DNA of 7,352 nucleotides. It comes from SIG588 sp045597045. GTDB taxonomy: Bacteria; Bacillota; Clostridia; Oscillospirales; Acutalibacteraceae. A program made the translations under genes and the position numbers. The notes below the pieces were generated by a model. That model made no database searches and had not been told where the DNA came from. It was given only the letters and a program-made list of their open reading frames with translations. Location: positions 1 through 7,352 of the forward strand of contig JAZODN010000022.1 of the NCBI GenBank assembly GCA_045597045.1, written 5' to 3'. The first letter of the stretch is position 1. Each line of letters starts with the position of its first letter. Of this stretch, positions 1 through 5,485 are shown in pieces.

Positions 1-327
1 CGCCGAAGCATACACGGCAAGCGTTTCCACGCGCATATCGTGCGCATAACAACCCCCGCGCATCGTAAGCGCGGTGGGATAAAGATGATCGGGATGGGCG
101 TGGGTGATCAGCAGATGCGAAATCCTATCCCCTTCGATTCCGTTTGTAAGAAAGTGGTGATAGGTATCAGCAGGCAGGTCGATCAACAGATTGTCGTTCA
201 CGAGGGATTGTGAACGTGTGCGCACGTTTTTACCGCCGCGACGCCGCGCTTCCAGACAGTGCGCACAATGGCAAAACACCGCCGGGAACCCTTCTGCTGC
301 CGCCGTGCCGAGATAGGTCAGTTTCAT
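1..327 (-). CDS. PhnP-like metallo-beta-lactamase-fold hydrolase, C-terminus cut by window edge
   Basis: Reading leftward from an ATG at 327-325, 109 codons stay open to the window edge, so only the N-terminal part is seen. The protein starts MKLTYLGTAAAEGFPA, the usual first strand of the metallo-beta-lactamase fold. The metal-binding signature HAHPDH (HxHxDH) lies at residues 76-81. A CxCxxC cluster (C19, C21, C24) sits before it. Such a cluster in this position is typical of the PhnP/COG1235 branch, where it binds a structural zinc; members hydrolyse phosphodiesters, including cyclic sugar phosphates. The start overlaps the stop of the upstream oxidoreductase gene as ATGA, and AAGGAG lies 11 bases before the ATG (344-339), so the two genes are probably translationally coupled. 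A soluble cytoplasmic enzyme is likely, since no signal peptide is seen. The substrate is unknown. Fold assignment is firm; the PhnP-like subgroup is probable. Confidence 0.88.
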   Translation of the reverse strand, partial: MKLTYLGTAAAEGFPAVFCHCAHCLEARRRGGKNVRTRSQSLVNDNLLIDLPADTYHHFLTNGIEGDRISHLLITHAHPDHLYPTALTMRGGCYAHDMRVETLAVYASA

Positions 328-1388
328 TCGTAAGCGATCTCCTTCTTCTGCTCGGCCGAGGCGTACAGACCGTCGAGCAGCTTGGCGCTTTCGAGAATAT
401 TATCAATGTGGCAGCGACCCTTCACGCCGGTCTTGGCCGATTGGATAAACGCTTCGTCTTCCAGACGGTACATATCGTCGATTTCATAATCCGGCTCGAT
501 GGTTTCCAGCGTGTCACCGCGGAAAAGCGTAAACTTGCCGCCGTACTGCAGACGCGCACCGCACTTGTCGCCCATGAAATCAATGAACATGCCGCCATCC
601 TTCACGTTTTCTGCCCACGCACCGTTAAAGGAGATGCTCGCCTTATCGGTGCGGATGTGACCGGTGATAAGATCGTCCACGTCGTTCGTACCGTTTTCGA
701 TATCGGCGGTGTCCTCTGCCCACATGGCTTCGTATTTGTAGGCTTTCATATCCTTCGCCATTTCGCAATACGCATCGGCCGTGAGAGTCTTCAGTTTCGC
801 GCCGCCCAAAATATAGAGAATAAGGTCGAGGAAGTGTACACCCCAGTCGATCAACACGCCGCCGCCCGACTGTGCTTTGGTGGTAAACGCACCGCCGAGG
901 CCGGGAATGCTGCGGAAGGAACGGAAGGAGCAATATACGTGATAAATATTGCCGAACTCGCCGTTGCGGTTCATCTCTTCCAGCATCTCAACCGACTTGT
1001 GGAAACGGTTGCACACGCCGATGTTCAGCATCAAGCCGCGCTTATTGGCTTCTTCTGCCATTTCACAAGACAGTGCGTAGTTCACCGTGATGGGCTTTTC
1101 GCAAAACACGTGCTTGCCGGCACGCAGCGCATCCATTGTCACGGTATAGTGTGCGTAGTTCGGGGTGAGAACGTACACGAGTTCCACTTCGGGATCGTTC
1201 AACGCGACGTGATAATCGGTAATCACCTCGCCGACGTTTGCATAGGTATCCTTCATCTTTTGCGCCTTTTCTTCGATCAGGTCGCACGCATACTTCACGT
1301 AAACCCCTTCGATCTTCGACAATGCCGGGAAATGCGCCCCCTGTGCAATGCGGCCGCAACCGACCACTGCAATTACTGTTTTATTCAT
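324..1388 (-). CDS. Gfo/Idh/MocA family NAD(P)-dependent oxidoreductase
   Basis: A 354-residue protein, the usual family length, expected to oxidise or reduce a sugar, inositol or sugar derivative using NAD(P) in the cytoplasm. The N-terminal Rossmann fold starts at once with VVGCGRIAQGAHFPAL (G10-x-G12-x-x-A15). The family EKP motif is at 97-99 (HVFCEKP). The second conserved block GGGVLIDWGVH places D181 and H185 with K98, the usual catalytic set, so the enzyme looks intact. I chose ATG 1388 over an in-frame GTG at 1403: GAGG (1401-1398) sits 9 bases before the ATG, and the Rossmann strand normally begins within a few residues of the start. It is the first gene of a leftward operon with the MBL-fold gene and is divergent from the araC-type gene, a common arrangement for regulator and target. 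The substrate cannot be read from sequence. Tandem PF01261 proteins across the promoter suggest a keto-sugar pathway (inference). Confidence 0.93.
   Translation of the reverse strand: MNKTVIAVVGCGRIAQGAHFPALSKIEGVYVKYACDLIEEKAQKMKDTYANVGEVITDYHVALNDPEVELVYVLTPNYAHYTVTMDALRAGKHVFCEKPITVNYALSCEMAEEANKRGLMLNIGVCNRFHKSVEMLEEMNRNGEFGNIYHVYCSFRSFRSIPGLGGAFTTKAQSGGGVLIDWGVHFLDLILYILGGAKLKTLTADAYCEMAKDMKAYKYEAMWAEDTADIENGTNDVDDLITGHIRTDKASISFNGAWAENVKDGGMFIDFMGDKCGARLQYGGKFTLFRGDTLETIEPDYEIDDMYRLEDEAFIQSAKTGVKGRCHIDNILESAKLLDGLYASAEQKKEIAYE
339..344 (-). promoter_or_regulatory. Ribosome binding site of the MBL-fold gene
   Basis: AAGGAG on the minus strand lies inside the last codons of the oxidoreductase gene, 11 bases before the ATG at 327. 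The spacing is slightly long. Together with the ATGA overlap it supports this start and coupled translation. Confidence 0.6.
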
Positions 1389-1429
1389 AACCCGTAACCT
1401 CACTTTCTTATCTATAAGATTCCAGTTTT

Positions 1430-1458
1430 AGTGTACCGCAAATTACGTTTCATGAAAA
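1430..1458 (-). promoter_or_regulatory. Candidate leftward promoter for the oxidoreductase operon
   Basis: On the minus strand, TTTTCA (1458-1453) and TACACT (1435-1430) are 17 bases apart. Each matches the sigma-70 consensus at 4 of 6 positions. This would give a leader of about 35 bases before the ATG at 1388. The weak boxes fit a promoter needing an activator. An alternative -10-like TATAGA lies nearer the gene but lacks a good -35. Confidence 0.4.
1448..1457. repeat. 10-bp perfect palindrome TTTCATGAAA, possible operator half
   Basis: TTTCATGAAA is perfectly self-complementary and overlaps the candidate -35 box of the leftward promoter. It does not extend beyond 10 bp. It could be a regulator site, but palindromes this short occur by chance in AT-rich DNA. 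Confidence 0.3.
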
Positions 1459-1495
1459 TAGCCGCTTTCTCTTAAAAAGATGTCCTGAGTTTATA

Positions 1496-1528
1496 TTTTT
1501 CGCTTTTTACCCGATTTTTTCGCATTTT
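1496..1528 (+). promoter_or_regulatory. Direct repeat with 20-bp period, candidate AraC-family operator
   Basis: TTTTTCGCTTTTT (1496-1508) and TTTTTCGCATTTT (1516-1528) match at 12 of 13 positions and repeat every 20 bp, close to two helical turns. The downstream copy ends two bases before the -35 box at 1531. AraC-family activators typically bind paired direct repeats about 21 bp apart next to or overlapping the -35 box, so this is a plausible autoregulatory site, perhaps also serving the divergent operon. The T-rich sequence weakens the case, but the central CGC in both copies argues against a simple T-tract. Confidence 0.45.
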
Positions 1529-1530
1529 TA

Positions 1531-1559
1531 TTGACTTTCTTTACGATACCAAGTACAAT
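1531..1559 (+). promoter_or_regulatory. Strong sigma-70 promoter of the araC-type regulator
   Basis: TTGACT (1531-1536) and TACAAT (1554-1559) each match consensus at 5 of 6 positions, with an ideal 17-bp spacer. The start of transcription should fall near 1566, giving a leader of about 16 bases that begins almost directly at the ribosome binding site. This also shows that the open frame beginning at 1531 cannot be fully translated, because its first codon is the -35 box. Confidence 0.8.
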
Positions 1560-1567
1560 GGCAACAA

Positions 1568-1574
1568 AAGGAGG
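1568..1574 (+). promoter_or_regulatory. Ribosome binding site fixing the regulator start
   Basis: AAGGAGG is a perfect Shine-Dalgarno core, 7 bases before the ATG at 1582. It decides the start over upstream in-frame codons at 1531 and 1558, which lie in the promoter. Confidence 0.88.
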
Positions 1575-1581
1575 CTGCCAT

Positions 1582-2451
1582 ATGCGCACACGGTATCACC
1601 TGGATTATTCCTATTTTTCTGCACCGCGCCGTTTCGGCGACTGTCTGTTATATCAGATCGGGCGGCAATATTGTGAACGCGATACGGTGGTGGCGGCACA
1701 CATTCACATGCCGTTCTTTGAGTTGACCATTGTAACCGAGGGCAGCGGTGAGGTGATCACCAACGGTGTGGCCACCCCCGTCAGCCGTGGCGATATTTAT
1801 TTTTCGCTGCCGTGCGACACCCACGAGATACGTGTAAACCCCGATCATCCTCTGCAATATGACTACGTTGCGTTTCATTGCGAAACACCGGCCTTACAGC
1901 AGGAGCTGGACTATTTAATCGAAACCTATCACTCGCCACTCGGGCGCGTGTTTCGGGATGACTACATTCGCCGCGCGGTGGGATATATGCTGTCGGAACT
2001 TAACGAAGAGCGCCCCTATTGCGACGAGCTGTTGGCTGCACTGCTCACCCAGATTACCGTTTGCCTCATCCGCGGTTGCAAAAATATACCCCCAACAAAA
2101 ACGCGTGATACCGTCACACCGGCGGAGGTGTTGTGTTTCCGCTTGATGCAGCATATCGACACCCACATTTATGCCATGAAGCATTTGGAGGAACTGGCCG
2201 ATATCACGGGGTACAGTTACGGCTACCTTTCGGCGCTGTTCAAACGCACCACCGACCGCACCCTTTCGGAATATTATCAGGAAAAGCGATTGGATGCCGC
2301 CGGACTCTTGCTGCGTGAAGGGCGCTTTTCGGTCAGCGAGGTGGCAGATATGCTGAATTACGCCTCTGTGTACTCCTTCAGCAAAGCGTTTCGCAAGCGA
2401 TACGGCTCCTCGCCGCGTATTTGGCGCGAAAATCTAATAAAAAATGAATAA
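1582..2451 (+). CDS. AraC family transcriptional regulator with cupin-like sensor domain
   Basis: A 289-residue AraC-type regulator, expected to bind a sugar or related ligand and switch nearby transcription. The N-terminal part (about 20-100) has the AraC-binding cupin pattern: HIHMPFFELTIVTEGSGEV gives the His-rich strand and the following beta hairpin, then VSRGDIYFSLPCDTHEI gives the GD-turn and His strand. The C-terminal part (about 183-286) is a standard double helix-turn-helix. HTH1 is around LEELADITGYSYGYLSALFKR-type sequence at 202-222, and HTH2 is around VSEVADMLNYASVYSFSKAF at 251-270, followed by the family ending RKRYGSSPRIWR. ATG 1582 is chosen from its ribosome binding site. 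The gene sits between a divergent oxidoreductase operon and a co-directional PF01261 operon. No terminator follows it, so read-through into the next genes is possible. The nearby direct repeat suggests autoregulation. The ligand is unknown. Confidence 0.94.
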   Translation: MRTRYHLDYSYFSAPRRFGDCLLYQIGRQYCERDTVVAAHIHMPFFELTIVTEGSGEVITNGVATPVSRGDIYFSLPCDTHEIRVNPDHPLQYDYVAFHCETPALQQELDYLIETYHSPLGRVFRDDYIRRAVGYMLSELNEERPYCDELLAALLTQITVCLIRGCKNIPPTKTRDTVTPAEVLCFRLMQHIDTHIYAMKHLEELADITGYSYGYLSALFKRTTDRTLSEYYQEKRLDAAGLLLREGRFSVSEVADMLNYASVYSFSKAFRKRYGSSPRIWRENLIKNE

Positions 2452-2456
2452 ATGTA

Positions 2457-2485
2457 TTTACAAAACACATAAATTCTCTTAAAAT
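2457..2485 (+). promoter_or_regulatory. Sigma-70 promoter of the tandem isomerase/epimerase operon
   Basis: TTTACA (2457-2462) and TAAAAT (2480-2485) each match consensus at 5 of 6 positions, with a 17-bp spacer. It lies just after the regulator's stop codon. Transcription should start near 2492, about 25 bases before the ATG. The region is very AT-rich compared with the genes around it. Confidence 0.75.
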
Positions 2486-2501
2486 AGAAGCATAAAAACA
2501 A

Positions 2502-2508
2502 AAGGAGG
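2502..2508 (+). promoter_or_regulatory. Ribosome binding site of the first isomerase/epimerase gene
   Basis: AAGGAGG, 8 bases before the ATG at 2517. Strong and well spaced; it confirms the start. Confidence 0.85.
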
Positions 2509-2516
2509 TCTTTTGT

Positions 2517-3356
2517 ATGTATCAATTTCCCATTGGCATTATTTTAGATTCCTTCCGCCTCCCCTTCCGTGAGGCGGTGGAAAAGGCTGCATCGCTCGGC
2601 GTGCAGGGCTTGCAGGTGTGGCTGAACAACCCCGAAGAGTACACCACCGCCATCGTGCGCGAGCGTTTGGACATTATCAAGTCCAACGGTCTGAAGGTGT
2701 CGGCCGTGTGCGGTGACTTCGGGCACGGTTTCGGCCAGGCAGAGCACAACCCCTCGTTGATCGAGCGCTCCAAGCGCGTGATGGATTTCACACGCGAATA
2801 CGAATCGGAAGTGGTGACCACCCATATCGGCGTGGTGCCGACCGATCCGAACCACCCCCGTTACGCCATTATGCAGGCGGCATGCCGCGAGCTTGCGGAA
2901 TATGCCGACTCGGTAGGCGGCCACTTTGCGGTGGAAACCGGTCCCGAACCGGCCGTGGTGCTGAAAGGCTTCCTCGACAGTCTGAACTCGCGCGGCGTGG
3001 GCGTGAACTTTGACCCTGCCAACCTCGTGATGGTGGTGGGCGATGACCCGGCCAAAGCGGTGCATACCTTGAAAGATTACATCGTGCACACCCATGCCAA
3101 AGACGGCATCAAGCTGCTCGACAAGGATCCCGAAGTGATTTACGGCTTGCGTCCCGAAGACGAGCGCGATCAGTGGGGCGTGGCGTTTGAAGAAAAGGCG
3201 CTGGGCGACGGTCACGTGGATTTCGTGGCATGGACGAAGGCGCTGGAAGAGATCGGCTACAAGGGTTTCCTCACCATCGAGCGCGAAGTGGGCGAAGACC
3301 CCGTAGCAGACATCGTCTCCTCGGTCAAGTTCCTGCGTAACCTGCTGGGTAACTAA
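2517..3356 (+). CDS. Sugar phosphate isomerase/epimerase family TIM-barrel protein (first of tandem pair)
   Basis: A 279-residue protein of the xylose-isomerase-like TIM-barrel superfamily (PF01261), which covers sugar isomerases and epimerases, inosose dehydratases, endonuclease IV, and lyases acting on keto sugars. The four expected divalent-metal ligands are visible at C-terminal ends of strands: E140 (FAVETGPEP), D166 (VNFDPANL), H193 in HTHAKDG, and E255 (LTIEREVG). H103 (TTHIGVV) is a further conserved active-site candidate. A long loop at about 197-228 precedes the common ALGDGHVDF segment, where the substrate normally meets the metal. Length is normal and there is no signal peptide, so it should be cytoplasmic. 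It has its own promoter and ribosome binding site and is followed after 5 bases by a second family member. The reaction cannot be read from sequence: isomerase, epimerase, dehydratase and keto-glycoside lyase are all open. Confidence 0.9.
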   Translation: MYQFPIGIILDSFRLPFREAVEKAASLGVQGLQVWLNNPEEYTTAIVRERLDIIKSNGLKVSAVCGDFGHGFGQAEHNPSLIERSKRVMDFTREYESEVVTTHIGVVPTDPNHPRYAIMQAACRELAEYADSVGGHFAVETGPEPAVVLKGFLDSLNSRGVGVNFDPANLVMVVGDDPAKAVHTLKDYIVHTHAKDGIKLLDKDPEVIYGLRPEDERDQWGVAFEEKALGDGHVDFVAWTKALEEIGYKGFLTIEREVGEDPVADIVSSVKFLRNLLGN

Positions 3357-3361
3357 GCGTC

Positions 3362-4204
3362 ATGAAAACTGCCATTTCGTCTTACAGCTTTCAGCGTGCC
3401 ATCGACCGCGGCGAAGACACCCAACTTTCGGTGATTGCCAAAGCGAAGGCGTTGGGGCTGGATGCTATTGAATTTATTGACCTCACCCCACCCGAAGGGG
3501 TAAGTGAAGAGGACTACGCCGTGCAGCTGCGCGAAGAGGCCGCCAAACAAGGGCTCGCAATTGCCGCGTATACCGTGGGCGCCGACCTGCTGCGCGAAGA
3601 CCTGGACGCTGAGGTGGAACGCCTCTGCCGCAAGGTGGATGTGGCCGTGCTGCTCGGCGCCGCGCTGTTGCGGCATGATGCCACCTTCCAAAACCCTCCC
3701 GAAGGCTTTGACGCAGTGTTGCCGCGCCTGGCCGAAGGCTGCCGTCGCGTTACCGCATACGCCGCTGCGCGCGGTGTGAAGACCATGGTGGAAAACCACG
3801 GGCTTTTCTGCCAGGATTCGGTGCGCGTGGAAGCACTGTGCCGTGCGGTTGACCACGAAAACTTCGGCTGGCTGGTGGATACCGGCAACTTCCTGTGCGT
3901 GGATGAACCACCGCTTGCAGCGGTGACGCGTGCAGCACCCTATGCCTTTCATGCCCACGTGAAGGATTTTATCTGTAAAACCGCCGAAGAAGGGGCCCCG
4001 TCCGACGGCTGGATCGTCACTCGCGGCGGCAACTTCCTGCGCGGAACGGTAGCCGGTCACGGCGTGGTGCCGATTGCCGACTGCATTGCTGCGCTGAAAG
4101 CCGCCGGTTATGACGGCTACGTTTCGCTGGAATTTGAAGGATGGGAAACGTTGGAAGACGCCCTTCATCACGGCGTAGCTTTTTTGAAGAAAGTCGCAGA
4201 ATAA
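3362..4204 (+). CDS. Sugar phosphate isomerase/epimerase family TIM-barrel protein (second of tandem pair)
   Basis: A 280-residue protein of the same PF01261 superfamily, but clearly divergent from its upstream neighbour. It starts MKTAISSYSFQRAI, a typical first strand. Metal ligands appear at E144 (KTMVENHG), D173 (WLVDTGNF), H199 in HAHVKDF, and E257 (VSLEFEGWE), with spacing close to that of the partner; H105 (LLRHDAT) is a possible extra active-site residue. The segment GHGVVPIADCIAALKAAGYDG is the usual late-barrel block of this superfamily. The ATG lies 5 bases after the previous stop and has no clear Shine-Dalgarno sequence, so translation is probably coupled to the upstream gene. It is cytoplasmic, with no signal peptide. 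The pair may do successive steps on one sugar (inference). The exact reaction is unknown. An intrinsic terminator follows. Confidence 0.9.
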   Translation: MKTAISSYSFQRAIDRGEDTQLSVIAKAKALGLDAIEFIDLTPPEGVSEEDYAVQLREEAAKQGLAIAAYTVGADLLREDLDAEVERLCRKVDVAVLLGAALLRHDATFQNPPEGFDAVLPRLAEGCRRVTAYAAARGVKTMVENHGLFCQDSVRVEALCRAVDHENFGWLVDTGNFLCVDEPPLAAVTRAAPYAFHAHVKDFICKTAEEGAPSDGWIVTRGGNFLRGTVAGHGVVPIADCIAALKAAGYDGYVSLEFEGWETLEDALHHGVAFLKKVAE

Positions 4205-4215
4205 ACACACAAACA

Positions 4216-4250
4216 AAAAATCGGTTGTCGCGTTGCGACAACCGATTTTT
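4216..4250. terminator. Bidirectional intrinsic terminator between convergent operons
   Basis: TCGGTTGTCGC (4221-4231) pairs perfectly with GCGACAACCGA (4235-4245) around a 3-base loop. The 5 A's before it pair with the 5 T's after it, giving a stem of up to 16 bp. Each strand ends its hairpin in a run of at least 5 T's, so it should stop transcripts from the isomerase operon and from the glycosidase operon alike. Confidence 0.92.
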
Positions 4251-4256
4251 CATATG

Positions 4257-5462
4257 TTATCCCAAAACCTCAAGCAACACACCGTGCGACGAGGGCAACG
4301 AAAACCGATAGATCCCTTCCTCATCGGGCAGGAGCCGCGTTTCTCGGCCGCCGCTGTGCAGGACAACACCTCGCCCATCGGCGCGAAAGACAACGCAGTT
4401 TTCTCGCCCTGCTACGTCGTGCGGATCGTCACACGCACACAGCATATAGGCGTGATCCGAGGTGTGTCGGCCGATCATAGCACCCACCAACAGCGGCGCT
4501 CCACTCTCCTCTCGGAGCATACGCACATACCCGTCACTGTAGTGTTCCGCGGCACCGCGCATGACCGTGTCGAACCCGACGAAGGCGGTCGCCGTGCGGC
4601 GATACCGCATATACGGCTCACCCAACGCGTGCAGTTCTGCGTTCATCGCCGCCAGTTTTTCGTATTGCGCGGTTTTGTTGCCGTTTTCATCCAGCACGTT
4701 ATTATACCACCAACCGACGGTATAACACCCCCAACTGATGAGTTCTGCGCCAAACGCCAGGGCGGTATATGCCTGAAAGCGCAACTGATTCAAGGACATC
4801 ACGGCATCTTCCCGCGAAGAGTTCACCTGCAACACGATCCACAGCGAACGCCCCGTATCCCGACACGCGTCTGCCACGGTCCAAAGGTTGGAAAACGCGT
4901 TTTCCACCGTGTTGGCATACATGTAAAAATCGTAACTGATATAGTCGGTCGGCACCTCGGCTACGTAGCGGTCGATATATTCCCGATAGGTCGCCGTGCC
5001 CAACTGGCTGACCACCTCTTCCCCCGTATTCTCCGAGGTGGAGGCGTAATTCGGATACAGATTCAGATACGCAAAATGCATGGGGAAACGGCGTTCAACC
5101 AACGGGATCACCTTACCGTAATGGGGGAAATCCAGCGCGGAAGGCTCGTCACCAACGTCAATGCCCCAAATGGCCGCATGGTCCTCAAAGGCATCCGCTG
5201 CCGCCAGATAACCTTCCAACGGATTAAGTTCGGCCATTCTGCCGGCCGGACAACCGCCCCACCACTCGGGCACAATAAAGCGCACGAACGCACCCAAACC
5301 GTATTTTGAAAACAAGTCCAGTGCGGCGCGATCGGGATCCATGCACACGATGCAATCCACCCCACACGCCACAATATCTCGCACGTGTTCTTCGGTGCGC
5401 GCATACGGCGCCAGTGCGTGAGCACCGACAATCAACTTTGTGCGATCCCAACGCCTTTCCAT
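4257..5462 (-). CDS. Glycoside-hydrolase-like TIM-barrel protein, family not assigned
   Basis: A 401-residue cytoplasmic-looking protein with no signal peptide. The first 290 or so residues read as an alternating TIM barrel. WGIDVGDEPSA (99-109, with D105 and E106) resembles the clan GH-A strand-4 motif NEP that carries the acid/base Glu. Further strand ends are YLNLYPNY (132-139), YISYDFYMY (174-182), LWIVLQVNSS (207-216) and ELISWGCYT (240-248). Where clan GH-A enzymes have the nucleophile Glu after strand 7, I see Q212, so the mechanism is uncertain. The last 110 residues look like a small beta domain. ATG 5462 is chosen over an in-frame TTG at 5489 because GGGAGG lies 7 bases before it. 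It follows the GH38 gene by 23 bases and ends at a terminator, so they share an operon. A GH42- or GH5-like glycosidase is possible, but I cannot name its family or substrate. Confidence 0.72.
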   Translation of the reverse strand: MERRWDRTKLIVGAHALAPYARTEEHVRDIVACGVDCIVCMDPDRAALDLFSKYGLGAFVRFIVPEWWGGCPAGRMAELNPLEGYLAAADAFEDHAAIWGIDVGDEPSALDFPHYGKVIPLVERRFPMHFAYLNLYPNYASTSENTGEEVVSQLGTATYREYIDRYVAEVPTDYISYDFYMYANTVENAFSNLWTVADACRDTGRSLWIVLQVNSSREDAVMSLNQLRFQAYTALAFGAELISWGCYTVGWWYNNVLDENGNKTAQYEKLAAMNAELHALGEPYMRYRRTATAFVGFDTVMRGAAEHYSDGYVRMLREESGAPLLVGAMIGRHTSDHAYMLCACDDPHDVAGRENCVVFRADGRGVVLHSGGRETRLLPDEEGIYRFSLPSSHGVLLEVLG

Positions 5463-5469
5463 TCGCTTG

Positions 5470-5475
5470 CCTCCC
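5470..5475 (-). promoter_or_regulatory. Ribosome binding site fixing the glycosidase-like gene start
   Basis: GGGAGG on the minus strand, 7 bases before the ATG at 5462 and inside the 23-base gap after the GH38 stop codon. It favours this ATG over the TTG at 5489, which overlaps the upstream stop. Confidence 0.78.
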
Positions 5476-5485
5476 GGATCGTCTC

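Noticed and set aside
210..1397. 395-codon open frame on the plus strand, opposite the oxidoreductase gene
   Set aside because: The minus-strand frame carries unmistakable family motifs (GCGRIAQ, EKP, DWGVH). The plus frame has no recognisable domain and no good ribosome binding site, and its His/Val-rich composition is typical of an antisense shadow in GC-rich DNA.
1389..1403. GTG start at 1403 for the oxidoreductase
   Set aside because: GAGG overlaps this codon and is ideally spaced for the ATG at 1388, and the Rossmann strand should begin almost at the N-terminus.
1531..1581. Seventeen-codon N-terminal extension of the AraC regulator
   Set aside because: Its first codon is the -35 box and the extension spans the -10 box and predicted transcription start, so it would not be on the transcript.
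2544..3215. 223-codon minus-strand frame inside the first isomerase gene
   Set aside because: Its residue pattern is a codon-bias mirror of the real gene, with no motif and no promoter or ribosome binding site.
3353..4216. 287-codon minus-strand frame covering the second isomerase gene
   Set aside because: Despite nearly full overlap, the plus strand has the four metal ligands and operon context, and the minus frame starts inside the terminator region with no ribosome binding site.
4205..4256. Hairpin considered as a small RNA or attenuator
   Set aside because: Position between convergent stop codons with T-tracts on both strands fits a bidirectional terminator, and no promoter points into it.
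4233..5309. 358-codon plus-strand frame opposite the glycosidase-like gene
   Set aside because: It begins within the terminator hairpin and has no recognisable fold. The minus-strand frame has GDEP, a TIM-barrel pattern and a good ribosome binding site.
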